Counted from the stretch's first letter, positions 1-5,779 are shown. The stretch: 6,472 bases of DNA from Chitinophagaceae bacterium (GCA_947452875.1 CANGEZ010000127.1:1-6472); one strand, 5' to 3'. Notes: generated by a model not told the origin, from the sequence alone. Program-made: numbers and translations.

Positions 1-195
1 GCCGTTATTCAATTGTATGCCTGGCAAAATGGTTTTCGTTTTAGTGTGGCTTATGTAGTGCTTTTAATTATTGCACCATTATTAATCATGATTAAGAATT
101 TATATCGTTCTGAAACTGCAGCCGATTATCACAAAATCAGCAATCAGCTCAAACTCATCATGCTGGCAGGAATTCTTTCCATGTTATTTTTATAA
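1..195 (+). CDS. UbiA-family prenyltransferase, C-terminal end (partial)
   Basis: The reading frame is open from the first base and ends at a TAA, so this is the last 64 codons of a gene that starts outside the window. Two hydrophobic segments are visible, roughly residues 15-32 (FSVAYVVLLIIAPLL) and 50-64, the latter running to the C-terminus. Between them lies a polar stretch containing ADYHKISNQLKLIM. This ending resembles Bacteroidota members of the UbiA superfamily, often annotated as geranylgeranylglycerol-phosphate geranylgeranyltransferase or 4-hydroxybenzoate polyprenyltransferase-like; these are integral membrane enzymes that move a prenyl group to an acceptor. The Asp-rich catalytic motifs are not in the window, so the family call rests on the tail and on the maf gene just downstream, a pairing I recall from related genomes. 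The acceptor cannot be stated. Confidence 0.6.
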   Translation, partial: AVIQLYAWQNGFRFSVAYVVLLIIAPLLIMIKNLYRSETAADYHKISNQLKLIMLAGILSMLFL

Positions 196-206
196 TAAAA
201 CCCATT

Positions 207-776
207 ATGCAAAAAATAATTTTAGCCTCACAATCTCCAAGAAGAAAACAATTGCTCGAATGGGCTGAAGTTGATTTTGAAATATTAATTAGTGATACAG
301 AAGAAACTTTTCCTGATCATCTAAATTTCTCAGAAGTTGCGATTCATATTGCAAAAAACAAAGCCCTAAAAGTAAAGGATCAATTCAAACCATCACTTCC
401 CATTCTTGCGGCAGACACGATTGTAGTTTGTGAAAAAGAAATCATCGGCAAACCCAAAGACAAAGATGATGCCATGAGAATCATTAGGAAATTATCAGGC
501 AAAACACATGAAGTGATTACCGGTGTTTTTATGATTAGTGATGAAAAAGAAATCGCATTTTCAGATATTACGGAAGTTAGTTTTTATGAATTAACTGATG
601 CTCAAATCGAATTCTATATCGATAAATACAAACCTTATGATAAAGCTGGTGCCTATGCCATTCAAGAGTGGATTGGGGTTACAGGTATTAAATCTATCAA
701 AGGAGATTTTTACAATGTGATGGGATTACCTGTGAGCAGAGTGGTACAAGCCTTACATCAACATTTTAGTCATTAG
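207..776 (+). CDS. maf: Maf/YhdE-type nucleoside triphosphate pyrophosphatase
   Basis: This complete 189-residue protein has the usual length for the Maf family. Maf enzymes are cytoplasmic and hydrolyse (often non-canonical) nucleoside triphosphates to the monophosphate and pyrophosphate; they act in nucleotide-pool cleaning and were first linked to septum formation. The family blocks are all present in order: LASQSPRRKQLL (residues 6-17), LAADTIVV with the likely catalytic Asp70, GKP (81-83), LSGKTHEVITGV (96-107) and YDKAGAYAIQ (144-153). The SPRR motif together with the AIQ glutamine is the pattern of the dTTP/UTP-preferring YhdE group and not of the YceF (m7GTP) group; this specificity is inferred. 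The gene begins 11 bases after the upstream prenyltransferase stop with no room for a promoter, so co-transcription is likely. No Shine-Dalgarno sequence precedes the ATG. Confidence 0.95.
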   Translation: MQKIILASQSPRRKQLLEWAEVDFEILISDTEETFPDHLNFSEVAIHIAKNKALKVKDQFKPSLPILAADTIVVCEKEIIGKPKDKDDAMRIIRKLSGKTHEVITGVFMISDEKEIAFSDITEVSFYELTDAQIEFYIDKYKPYDKAGAYAIQEWIGVTGIKSIKGDFYNVMGLPVSRVVQALHQHFSH

Positions 777-853
777 TTTTTTCAACTTTTTTTAAGGGTA
801 ATAATACTTAAGGTCAACTGTGTTTTTCACATGGTTGTCTTTTCATGATGATT

Positions 854-861
854 TTATTTTG
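854..861 (+). promoter_or_regulatory. Weak candidate -7 promoter box for the DUF2851 gene
   Basis: TTATTTTG differs by one base from the Bacteroidota -7 consensus TAnnTTTG. A GTTG at 834-837 could serve as the -33 element, with a 16-base spacer that is slightly short. The implied start site would lie about 25 bases before the ATG at 892. In AT-rich DNA such matches arise by chance, so this is only a candidate. Confidence 0.25.
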
Positions 862-891
862 TGAATGAAAACAATTTAAAACAATCGTATC

Positions 892-2247
892 ATGAATGAA
901 AAACTGCTGCACTACATCTGGCAATACCAATTGTTCAACAAAGATGAATTGTATACTACAGATCATACTTTGATTAAAATATCTTCTCCGGGAACTTTAA
1001 ATTCCAATCAAGGCCCTGATTTTTTGAATGGTAAAATTGAGATGGGTGACACCATTTGGTTTGGCAATATTGAATTGCATGTTGTTTCATCTGATTGGGA
1101 ATTGCACAAACACAGTGAAGATGTAAATTATAATAATGTGATTCTTCATGTGGTTTGGGAACACGACAAAGAACTACATCTAGAATTCCCAACCATTGAA
1201 TTAAAATCAAGAGTACCTGGTTTATTGATGAAAAAATACCAAGCTATTATGAATCAACAAACTTTCATTCCCTGTGAAGAAATCATCAACATGGTGAAGC
1301 CCATTACAATTAGTAAATGGAAAGAAAGAATGTTGATTGAAAGGCTTCAGGAAAAAGCTGAAAACACAATAACACTATTAGATAAAGCCAAAGGCAACTG
1401 GGATGAATTGTGTTGGTGGATGCTGGCCAAAAATTTTGGAGGTAATGTAAACGCAGCATCGTTTGAAACCATTGCATCAAGTATTCCACTTAGCATTATT
1501 CACAAAAATGCAGATTCATTATTTGCTATTGAAGCATTGTTATTTGGACAAAGTGGTTTGCTAAACAGAAAATTTTTCGATGAACATCCGATTGATTTAT
1601 TTAAAGAATACCTGCATTTAAAACGAAAATATGCTTTGAAACAGCCGCTCATTCAATTACATTTCCTCAGAATGCGGCCGGCAAATTTCCCTACAATCAG
1701 ATTGGCTCAATTGGCCTCTTGTATTTTTAATGAGAGAAAATGGTTGACTAAAATCATTGAAGAAGAAAATCTCGATAACTTAAAAATGGTCTTTGATTAT
1801 GACATCAGTGACTACTGGAAAACACATTACCGATTTGATACGGCGAGTTTATACAAATCGAAAAAGCCCGGTAATCAAACCGTCAACAATTTTGTCATCA
1901 ACACTGCTGTTGTGATTTGCTATGCATATGGTTATTACCATAGTATCGAAAAATTGAAATCAAAGGCTATACATTGGCTTCAAGAACTTCCACATGAAGA
2001 CAATAGTATCATCAACGGATTCGAATTATTGGGTATCCCAAATCAAAATGCCGCTGACTCTCAGGCCTTATTTCATTTGAGAAATCAATTCTGTATAAAA
2101 AAAAGATGCCTGGAATGTGGCATCGGAAATGAGATTTTCAGAAAAGAAAACAATGTCGTTTCTACATCCAATTGTACGTTGTCACCACCTGTAAATCAGG
2201 ATGAAGACTTTTCATTACCGGACAGTTATCTCCAATTTTCTGCATGA
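892..2247 (+). CDS. DUF2851 family protein, function unknown
   Basis: The 451-residue product matches the DUF2851 family, found in Bacteroidota and without a known function. The N-terminal block is the recognisable part: GTLNSNQGPDF (residues 34-44), WFGNIELHVVSSDW (56-69), then His72, His74, Asp77, and NNVILHVVWEHD (81-92). This density of Asp, Glu and His in beta-strand-like segments suggests a metal-binding or hydrolase-type site, which is inference. The middle is helical and rich in Leu, Lys and Trp. Near the end is a Cys401-x4-Cys406-x2-Cys409 cluster within CLECGIGN, where family members usually stop soon after. Here translation continues about 38 more residues, and the last 28 codons are antisense to the neighbouring OsmC-like gene. 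No signal peptide or membrane segment is seen. The start ATG follows TATC without a Shine-Dalgarno sequence. Confidence 0.85.
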   Translation: MNEKLLHYIWQYQLFNKDELYTTDHTLIKISSPGTLNSNQGPDFLNGKIEMGDTIWFGNIELHVVSSDWELHKHSEDVNYNNVILHVVWEHDKELHLEFPTIELKSRVPGLLMKKYQAIMNQQTFIPCEEIINMVKPITISKWKERMLIERLQEKAENTITLLDKAKGNWDELCWWMLAKNFGGNVNAASFETIASSIPLSIIHKNADSLFAIEALLFGQSGLLNRKFFDEHPIDLFKEYLHLKRKYALKQPLIQLHFLRMRPANFPTIRLAQLASCIFNERKWLTKIIEEENLDNLKMVFDYDISDYWKTHYRFDTASLYKSKKPGNQTVNNFVINTAVVICYAYGYYHSIEKLKSKAIHWLQELPHEDNSIINGFELLGIPNQNAADSQALFHLRNQFCIKKRCLECGIGNEIFRKENNVVSTSNCTLSPPVNQDEDFSLPDSYLQFSA

Positions 2248-2566
2248 TCATTTTTGTATTGTCATCCAAACCGATGTTAGGGATGTTGAGTACAACTTCG
2301 ATTTTACCGATTCTGCGAGGTTCGCTGAGCATGTGTTTGGTCACTTCAAGGTGAGTTTGACTGAGGTCGATATTCATGTCTGCAGCTCTAATGCCCATGG
2401 TTGTGATGATGCAGGTAGCGAGAGCAACGCAAACTGTGTCTGTTGGACTGAATCTTTCGCCTTTGCCTCTATTGTCTGTTGGGGCGTCTGTTTCAATAAT
2501 AGTGCCGCTTTGAAGATGGGTGCACTCACATCTGAGGTCGCCTTTATAAATTATGGATGCTGTCAT
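2162..2566 (-). CDS. OsmC/Ohr family redox protein
   Basis: This 134-residue protein has typical OsmC-like length and layout. It opens with strand-forming sequence (YKGDLRCECTHLQSG), followed by the family signature FSPTDTVCVALATC, which starts the central helix and carries Cys52, and a second signature NCPVMKSLHPDLQV carrying Cys115. The paired cysteines are the known reactive residues of OsmC and Ohr proteins, which reduce organic hydroperoxides in the cytoplasm with dithiol donors. The sequence is closer to the broad OsmC-like group common in Bacteroidota than to classical Ohr, so the natural substrate is uncertain. Extra cysteines at 13, 15 and 46 are notable. The gene converges on the DUF2851 gene and overlaps its 3' end by 86 bases; the overlap includes the Cys115 codon. 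It diverges from the secreted-protein gene across a 115-base gap. Confidence 0.9.
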   Translation of the reverse strand: MTASIIYKGDLRCECTHLQSGTIIETDAPTDNRGKGERFSPTDTVCVALATCIITTMGIRAADMNIDLSQTHLEVTKHMLSEPRRIGKIEVVLNIPNIGLDDNTKMIMQKIGDNCPVMKSLHPDLQVVTTYNWM

Positions 2567-2645
2567 GATAATTGTTTTTAATTAAGATGGTAAAGAAATT
2601 TGTTGATAATGATAAAAGTCAAAATGTTTTTAACCCTCAAGGTCA

Positions 2646-2653
2646 TAATTTTA
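2646..2653 (+). promoter_or_regulatory. Weak candidate -7 promoter box for the secreted-protein gene
   Basis: TAATTTTA matches the Bacteroidota -7 consensus TAnnTTTG at all but the last position and would put the start site about 20 bases before the ATG at 2682. A second near-match, TACTTTAG at 2662-2669, lies too close to the ATG for a normal leader. No convincing -33 TTTG is present. The 115-base gap (2567-2681) separates divergent genes and should hold promoters for both; none was recognised for the OsmC-like gene. Confidence 0.2.
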
Positions 2654-2681
2654 CATAAATTTACTTTAGAAAATTATATAC

Positions 2682-3473
2682 ATGAAGAAATTGTTTTTGT
2701 TTATACTTATGACAATCAGCAGCTATTTTACCATAGCCCAAGATAGCATCAATGTCAGAAAGCAGAAAAAAGAAGAAAAAAAGCAACGTATTAATGCTAT
2801 TGCGAAACAGGAAGAAGAAGGAGTCATTGTTTACAAAAAGCATTTGGCAGGTGGAATAAAATTGACAAATGATGGTGCTGGACTTTTTGGTGAGATAGCC
2901 AGAGCTCGTTCTGTTGAAAAAGCATTATTGTTTCAATTAGAAATTACTGAAAGAAAACATACTAAAGAAGAAAAGCTTCAAAATGACTATAGTCCAACCG
3001 CCCCTGTTATTTATGGTAAAATAAATTATTTCTACCCTGTAAAATTGGGCGTACAAGTGCAAAAACTATTGGGCAACAAGGGAAATAAAAACGGCGTCAG
3101 CTTATCTTTTAATTATGGAGGTGGTATATCATTAGGATTACTTAGACCTTATTTGGTTGAAGTTGACAAAGGCAATGGTAATTATGAGTTTGTAGGATAC
3201 AATTCTCCCGATAGCAATTATTTTTTAAATGGTCCTATAGTTGGCGGTCCAACTTTCAGTGAAGGCTGGGGGAAAATGAAAATAACACCGGGCATTTATG
3301 CTAAAACAGGCCTCCGATTTGATTATGGCAAATACAATGAAATGATTAATGGCCTAGAAATTGGTGCAACAGCTGAATTCTATTCAAAAAAGGTTCCTCA
3401 GATGATTATTGTCAAACAATACCAGTACTTTTTGGGTGCATATGTTACACTGGTTTTCGGAAGAAGGAAATAA
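2682..3473 (+). CDS. Secreted protein, probable outer-membrane beta-barrel, function unknown
   Basis: I do not recognise a named family for this 263-residue protein. It starts with a clear Sec signal peptide: Lys2 and Lys3, a hydrophobic core at about residues 4-17, and a likely cut after Ala19 (TIA then QDS), a common pattern in Bacteroidota exported proteins. A very charged Lys/Glu stretch follows (about 26-46). The rest alternates glycine- and aromatic-rich segments that read as amphipathic strands, for example GKINYFYPVKLGVQV, GVSLSFNYGGGISLG, ITPGIYAKTGLRFDYG and the terminal YQYFLGAYVTLVFGRRK. This suggests a small outer-membrane barrel, although the final residues lack the classical terminal Phe. 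lipA follows 76 bases downstream on the same strand, but a candidate promoter in that gap leaves co-transcription open. A periplasmic beta-rich protein is the alternative. Confidence 0.7.
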   Translation: MKKLFLFILMTISSYFTIAQDSINVRKQKKEEKKQRINAIAKQEEEGVIVYKKHLAGGIKLTNDGAGLFGEIARARSVEKALLFQLEITERKHTKEEKLQNDYSPTAPVIYGKINYFYPVKLGVQVQKLLGNKGNKNGVSLSFNYGGGISLGLLRPYLVEVDKGNGNYEFVGYNSPDSNYFLNGPIVGGPTFSEGWGKMKITPGIYAKTGLRFDYGKYNEMINGLEIGATAEFYSKKVPQMIIVKQYQYFLGAYVTLVFGRRK

Positions 3474-3507
3474 ATCAATTCTGAAAATTAATCTCAGCTT
3501 ATTTTTC

Positions 3508-3515
3508 TAATTTTG
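3508..3515 (+). promoter_or_regulatory. Candidate -7 promoter box for lipA
   Basis: TAATTTTG is an exact match to the Bacteroidota sigma-A -7 consensus TAnnTTTG and sits 34 bases before the lipA ATG, giving a plausible leader of about 28 bases. No good -33 TTTG is found 19-21 bases upstream, so the site may be weak, may need an activator, or may be a chance match. Confidence 0.35.
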
Positions 3516-3549
3516 AGCTTTCAATTTTTAATTTAAATTATCTATCATA

Positions 3550-4470
3550 ATGTCTTGTGGTACAGGTACAGAAGAACAAGCTCCCTCATTAAAAAAGCCC
3601 AATTGGCTTCGTGTTAAGTTACCTATTGGTGAAGAATATAAACATGTTCGCAATTTGGTAGACACACATAAACTGCATACCATTTGCGAAAGTGGTAATT
3701 GTCCGAATATGGGCGAATGCTGGGGAGAAGGAACGGCTACATTTATGATTCTTGGAAACATCTGTACTCGCAGTTGCGGATTTTGTGCCGTAGCCACCGG
3801 AAGACCTGACACTGTAGATTGGGACGAACCTCAAAGAGTTGCTGAAGCCATTCATTTGATGAAAGTAAAACATGCGGTAATTACTTCCGTTGACAGAGAC
3901 GAATTGAAAGATGCAGGAAGCATTATCTGGTACAATACGATTAAAGCAGTAAAAGCATTAAATCCTACAACTACTCTTGAAACACTAATTCCAGATTTCA
4001 AATCCAACAAAGAACAAATACAACGCATTATCGACGCTGCTCCTGAAGTGGTTAGTCACAATATAGAAACCACAGAAAGACTTACCCGTCAAGTAAGAGT
4101 ACAAGCCAAATACTGGCAAAGTATGGAAACACTTAAGATTCTGAAAGATGGTGGCATGCGCACAAAAAGCGGTATCATGCTTGGTCTTGGCGAAACCAAA
4201 GAAGAAGTGATTCAAACTATTAAAGACTTGCACAACAGTGGAGTTGATGTAATCACCATCGGACAATACCTTCAACCGACAAAAAAACACTTACCTGTAG
4301 AAAGATTTGTTCACCCTGATGAATTTGCAGAATACCGTGAAATTGGCTACCAGATTGGCTTAGATTATGTTGAAAGCGGCCCACTAGTTCGCTCTTCTTA
4401 TCATAGTGAGAAGCATGTAATTGCAGGTTGGGGGAGGAAAGTTTGGGCAAACGAAAAGACAATTTTATAA
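3550..4470 (+). CDS. lipA: Lipoyl synthase
   Basis: LipA is a cytoplasmic radical SAM enzyme that inserts two sulfur atoms into the protein-bound octanoyl chain, making the lipoyl cofactor of pyruvate and 2-oxoglutarate dehydrogenases and the glycine cleavage system. All key ligands are present in this 306-residue protein. Cys46, Cys51 and Cys57 (CESGNCPNMGEC) hold the auxiliary 4Fe-4S cluster that is consumed as sulfur donor. Cys72, Cys76 and Cys79 (CTRSCGFC) form the CX3CX2C radical SAM motif. The C-terminal RSSY (281-284) supplies the serine that ligates the auxiliary cluster. Other family blocks are DRDEL, ETLIPDF, SHNIETTERL, KSGIMLGLGE and TIGQYLQPT. Length is normal. The N-terminus carries an additional Cys at position 3 of unknown relevance. 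No lipB or lplA is in view. Confidence 0.98.
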   Translation: MSCGTGTEEQAPSLKKPNWLRVKLPIGEEYKHVRNLVDTHKLHTICESGNCPNMGECWGEGTATFMILGNICTRSCGFCAVATGRPDTVDWDEPQRVAEAIHLMKVKHAVITSVDRDELKDAGSIIWYNTIKAVKALNPTTTLETLIPDFKSNKEQIQRIIDAAPEVVSHNIETTERLTRQVRVQAKYWQSMETLKILKDGGMRTKSGIMLGLGETKEEVIQTIKDLHNSGVDVITIGQYLQPTKKHLPVERFVHPDEFAEYREIGYQIGLDYVESGPLVRSSYHSEKHVIAGWGRKVWANEKTIL

Positions 4471-4617
4471 TTTGAAAATGAGTCAATTTGGAAATTTAAC
4501 CATCCGATAATCAAATTAGCTAATCATTACCAAATCATCAAATTATCTAATTATCAAATTGACCAACAATTATCAAATTAACCAATTACCAAATCATCAA
4601 ATTGGAATTCTAGCATT
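4471..4617. repeat. Degenerate CAAATTA-type direct repeats between convergent genes
   Basis: The gap between lipA and the ROK kinase gene, which converge, is nearly all low-complexity repeat. ATTACCAAATCATCAAATT occurs exactly twice (4526-4544 and 4585-4603), and AATTATCAAATT occurs exactly twice (4549-4560 and 4568-4579). Shorter CAAATTA units fill the rest at a spacing of about 7-10 bases. The left end holds the opposite-strand flavour, with GTCAATTTG at 4482-4490 complementary to CAAATTGAC at 4555-4563. The repeat tract begins right after the lipA stop and ends just before the kinase stop. Such mosaic repeats are, from memory, common between genes in Bacteroidota. A role in ending transcription from both sides is possible but unproven. 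No gene is seen here. Confidence 0.7.
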
Positions 4618-5571
4618 TTACCACACCAACGCACTCGCCCCCAAAATCGCCGCATCTGATTCATTCAATTCACTAAAAATTAGTTTCACTTTATTTTTGA
4701 ATATAGGAAGTAAATTGGCTTCCATAGCTTGACGTGTAGGATTGAGCAATAAGTTACCAGCCTTAGTCAAACCGCCAAATAACACGATGGCTTCAGGAGA
4801 TGAAAACATAATAAAGTTGGCTAAAGATTCTCCAAGTATTTGACCCGTAAATTCAAATATTTCATTGGCAATTGGATCTCCTTGCATGGCGCACTCAAAT
4901 ACAGTTTGGCTGGTCAATTCATTGATGGTATAGTTTCTAAGTAGACTTTCTTTATCAGGAAATTGAGTCAATAATTCGATAGCAGTTTCTCTAACGCCTG
5001 TTGCTGATGCATATGACTCAAGGCTTCCACGCATACCGGTATTTTTGTGCATTCTGCCGCCATGACGAATGATAGTATGTCCTAATTCTCCGGCAAATCC
5101 ATCATGACCCACAACGATTTTTCCGTCTATCACGATGCCGCTTCCAACACCAGTGCCTAACGTAATGGTGATAAAATGTTTCATATTTTTAGTACAACCA
5201 TACATCATTTCACCAACTGCAGCGGCATTGGCATCATTGGTTAGTTTTGCTTGTACCCCAAATTTTTTGGCCATTAAATCAGCCATTGGAATGATACCTT
5301 TCCATTTCAAATTTGGTGCATATTCTATTGTGCCTGAATATATATTTCCATTGGGTGCGCCCATACCAATACCTATAATGTTTTCAATCCCACCAACCTC
5401 ATTTATCATGGGCAACAATTTCACATACAATTCTTGTATAAAATCTTCAATGAAATCATGTTCATTACTAGGTATTCTGCCCTGAACCAGAATTTCACCT
5501 TTGTTGTTTACAACACCAAATTTTGTTGTTGTTCCGCCTACATCAATGCCGATTGCGTACTTGTTTTCCAT
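4618..5571 (-). CDS. ROK family sugar kinase (glucokinase-like)
   Basis: ROK kinases phosphorylate glucose or related hexoses with ATP in the cytoplasm. In this 317-residue protein the ATP-binding loop IDVGGTTTKFGVV is at residues 9-21, GIGMGAPNG at 67-75, NDANAAAVGE with the catalytic base Asp113 at 112-121, LGTGVGSG at 138-145, and the sugar-binding GELGH (Glu162, His165) and Glu185 are all present. The normal zinc motif after GELGH, CxCGxxGCxE, is replaced by HKNTGMRGSLE (175-185), with no cysteines. I place the start at the ATG at 5571 because IGIDVGG then sits at the usual distance from the N-terminus; an in-frame ATG at 5598 would add nine hydrophobic residues and overlap the candidate promoter. 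The minus-strand neighbour upstream encodes a sugar symporter, which fits uptake followed by phosphorylation. Glucose is the likeliest substrate, but mannose or N-acetylated sugars are not excluded. Confidence 0.9.
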   Translation of the reverse strand: MENKYAIGIDVGGTTTKFGVVNNKGEILVQGRIPSNEHDFIEDFIQELYVKLLPMINEVGGIENIIGIGMGAPNGNIYSGTIEYAPNLKWKGIIPMADLMAKKFGVQAKLTNDANAAAVGEMMYGCTKNMKHFITITLGTGVGSGIVIDGKIVVGHDGFAGELGHTIIRHGGRMHKNTGMRGSLESYASATGVRETAIELLTQFPDKESLLRNYTINELTSQTVFECAMQGDPIANEIFEFTGQILGESLANFIMFSSPEAIVLFGGLTKAGNLLLNPTRQAMEANLLPIFKNKVKLIFSELNESDAAILGASALVW

Positions 5572-5595
5572 GATAAAAACTAAAAAATAAAAAAT

Positions 5596-5603
5596 CAAAA
5601 TTA
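5596..5603 (-). promoter_or_regulatory. Candidate -7 promoter box for the ROK kinase gene
   Basis: On the minus strand this reads TAATTTTG, an exact match to the Bacteroidota -7 consensus TAnnTTTG and identical to the candidate box before lipA. It lies 24 bases upstream of the chosen ATG at 5571. No clear -33 TTTG is seen at the expected distance. The surrounding A/T homopolymer runs raise the chance of a random match. Confidence 0.35.
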
Positions 5604-5642
5604 AAAATTAAAAAAAGTCTATTGAGGTCTTTCCTAAAAAAT

Positions 5643-5753
5643 AAAAAAGTCAAAAAAATCGTTCGTGAATTCGTGGTTAAAAAAAACAATAAAATAAGCC
5701 GAAGGCTTAATTCGTGAATTCGTGGCTAAACCAAATTAAAAAGTCAAAAATCG
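5643..5753. repeat. Composite intergenic repeat with duplicated 20-base element
   Basis: Two near-identical 20-base copies, TTCGTGAATTCGTGGTTAAA (5662-5681) and TTCGTGAATTCGTGGCTAAA (5711-5730), differ at one base and lie in the same orientation 49 bases apart. Each is flanked on its outer side by an AAAAAGTC-polyA-TCG element (5643-5661 and 5738-5753), again in the same orientation. Between the two copies sits a small hairpin. The CGTGAATTCGTGGC word is one I recall as frequent between genes in Bacteroidota. The stretch lies in the 226-base gap between the sugar transporter and kinase genes, and no coding potential is seen in it. Confidence 0.7.
5695..5709. repeat. Small perfect hairpin TAAGCC-GAA-GGCTTA
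   Basis: A 6-base perfect stem (5695-5700 with 5704-5709) encloses a GAA loop and is placed centrally between the two 20-base repeat copies. It is the only GC-containing fold in an otherwise A-rich stretch. It has no T-run that would make it a classical terminator, so I treat it as part of the repeat unit. Confidence 0.5.
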
Positions 5754-5779
5754 AATACTCTTTTTTGACTTTTTAATTT
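5733..5779 (-). terminator. Likely intrinsic terminator of the sugar transporter gene
   Basis: An 18-base perfect inverted repeat (5733-5750 with 5762-5779) surrounds an 11-base loop. The arm is AAATTAAAAAGTCAAAAA: a GTC/GAC core with A-tracts and T-tracts on both sides, so it can give a T-rich tail in either direction. It begins about 20 bases past the transporter stop on the minus strand, the expected place. The stem is very AT-rich, hence weaker than a classical GC-rich terminator, and the function is inferred from position and symmetry. Confidence 0.55.

Noticed and set aside
792..811. Possible terminator after maf (TTAAG and CTTAA arms)
   Set aside because: It has only a 5-base AT-rich stem with a 10-base loop and no following T-run; too weak to call.
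974..1210. Minus-strand frame of 78 codons inside the DUF2851 gene
   Set aside because: It lies within the most conserved part of the DUF2851 protein and has no features of its own; it is a shadow frame.
2201..2581. Open plus-strand frame of 126 codons across the OsmC-like gene
   Set aside because: It is the antisense of a clearly conserved OsmC-like coding region, its product is Cys/Val-rich with no recognisable domain, and it has no start context of its own.
3484..3514. Inverted repeat AAAATTA/TAATTTT between the secreted-protein gene and lipA
   Set aside because: A 7-base stem made only of A and T with a 17-base loop is expected by chance in this DNA, and it overlaps the better-supported -7 box.
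3528..4486. Several minus-strand frames of 77-101 codons opposite lipA
   Set aside because: lipA is certain in this interval with all its motifs; the antisense products show no domain or signal peptide.
4501..4610. Possible CRISPR-like array
   Set aside because: The units are 7-19 bases, degenerate, without regular unique spacers, and no cas gene is present.
5135..5485. Open plus-strand frame of 116 codons opposite the ROK kinase gene
   Set aside because: It mirrors the kinase frame, the product is proline/isoleucine-rich noise, and no promoter or family match is visible.
5572..5598. Upstream in-frame ATG that would extend the ROK kinase by nine residues
   Set aside because: The extra MIFYFLVFI is translated A/T-run sequence, overlaps the candidate -7 box, and would shift the ATP loop away from its usual N-terminal position.
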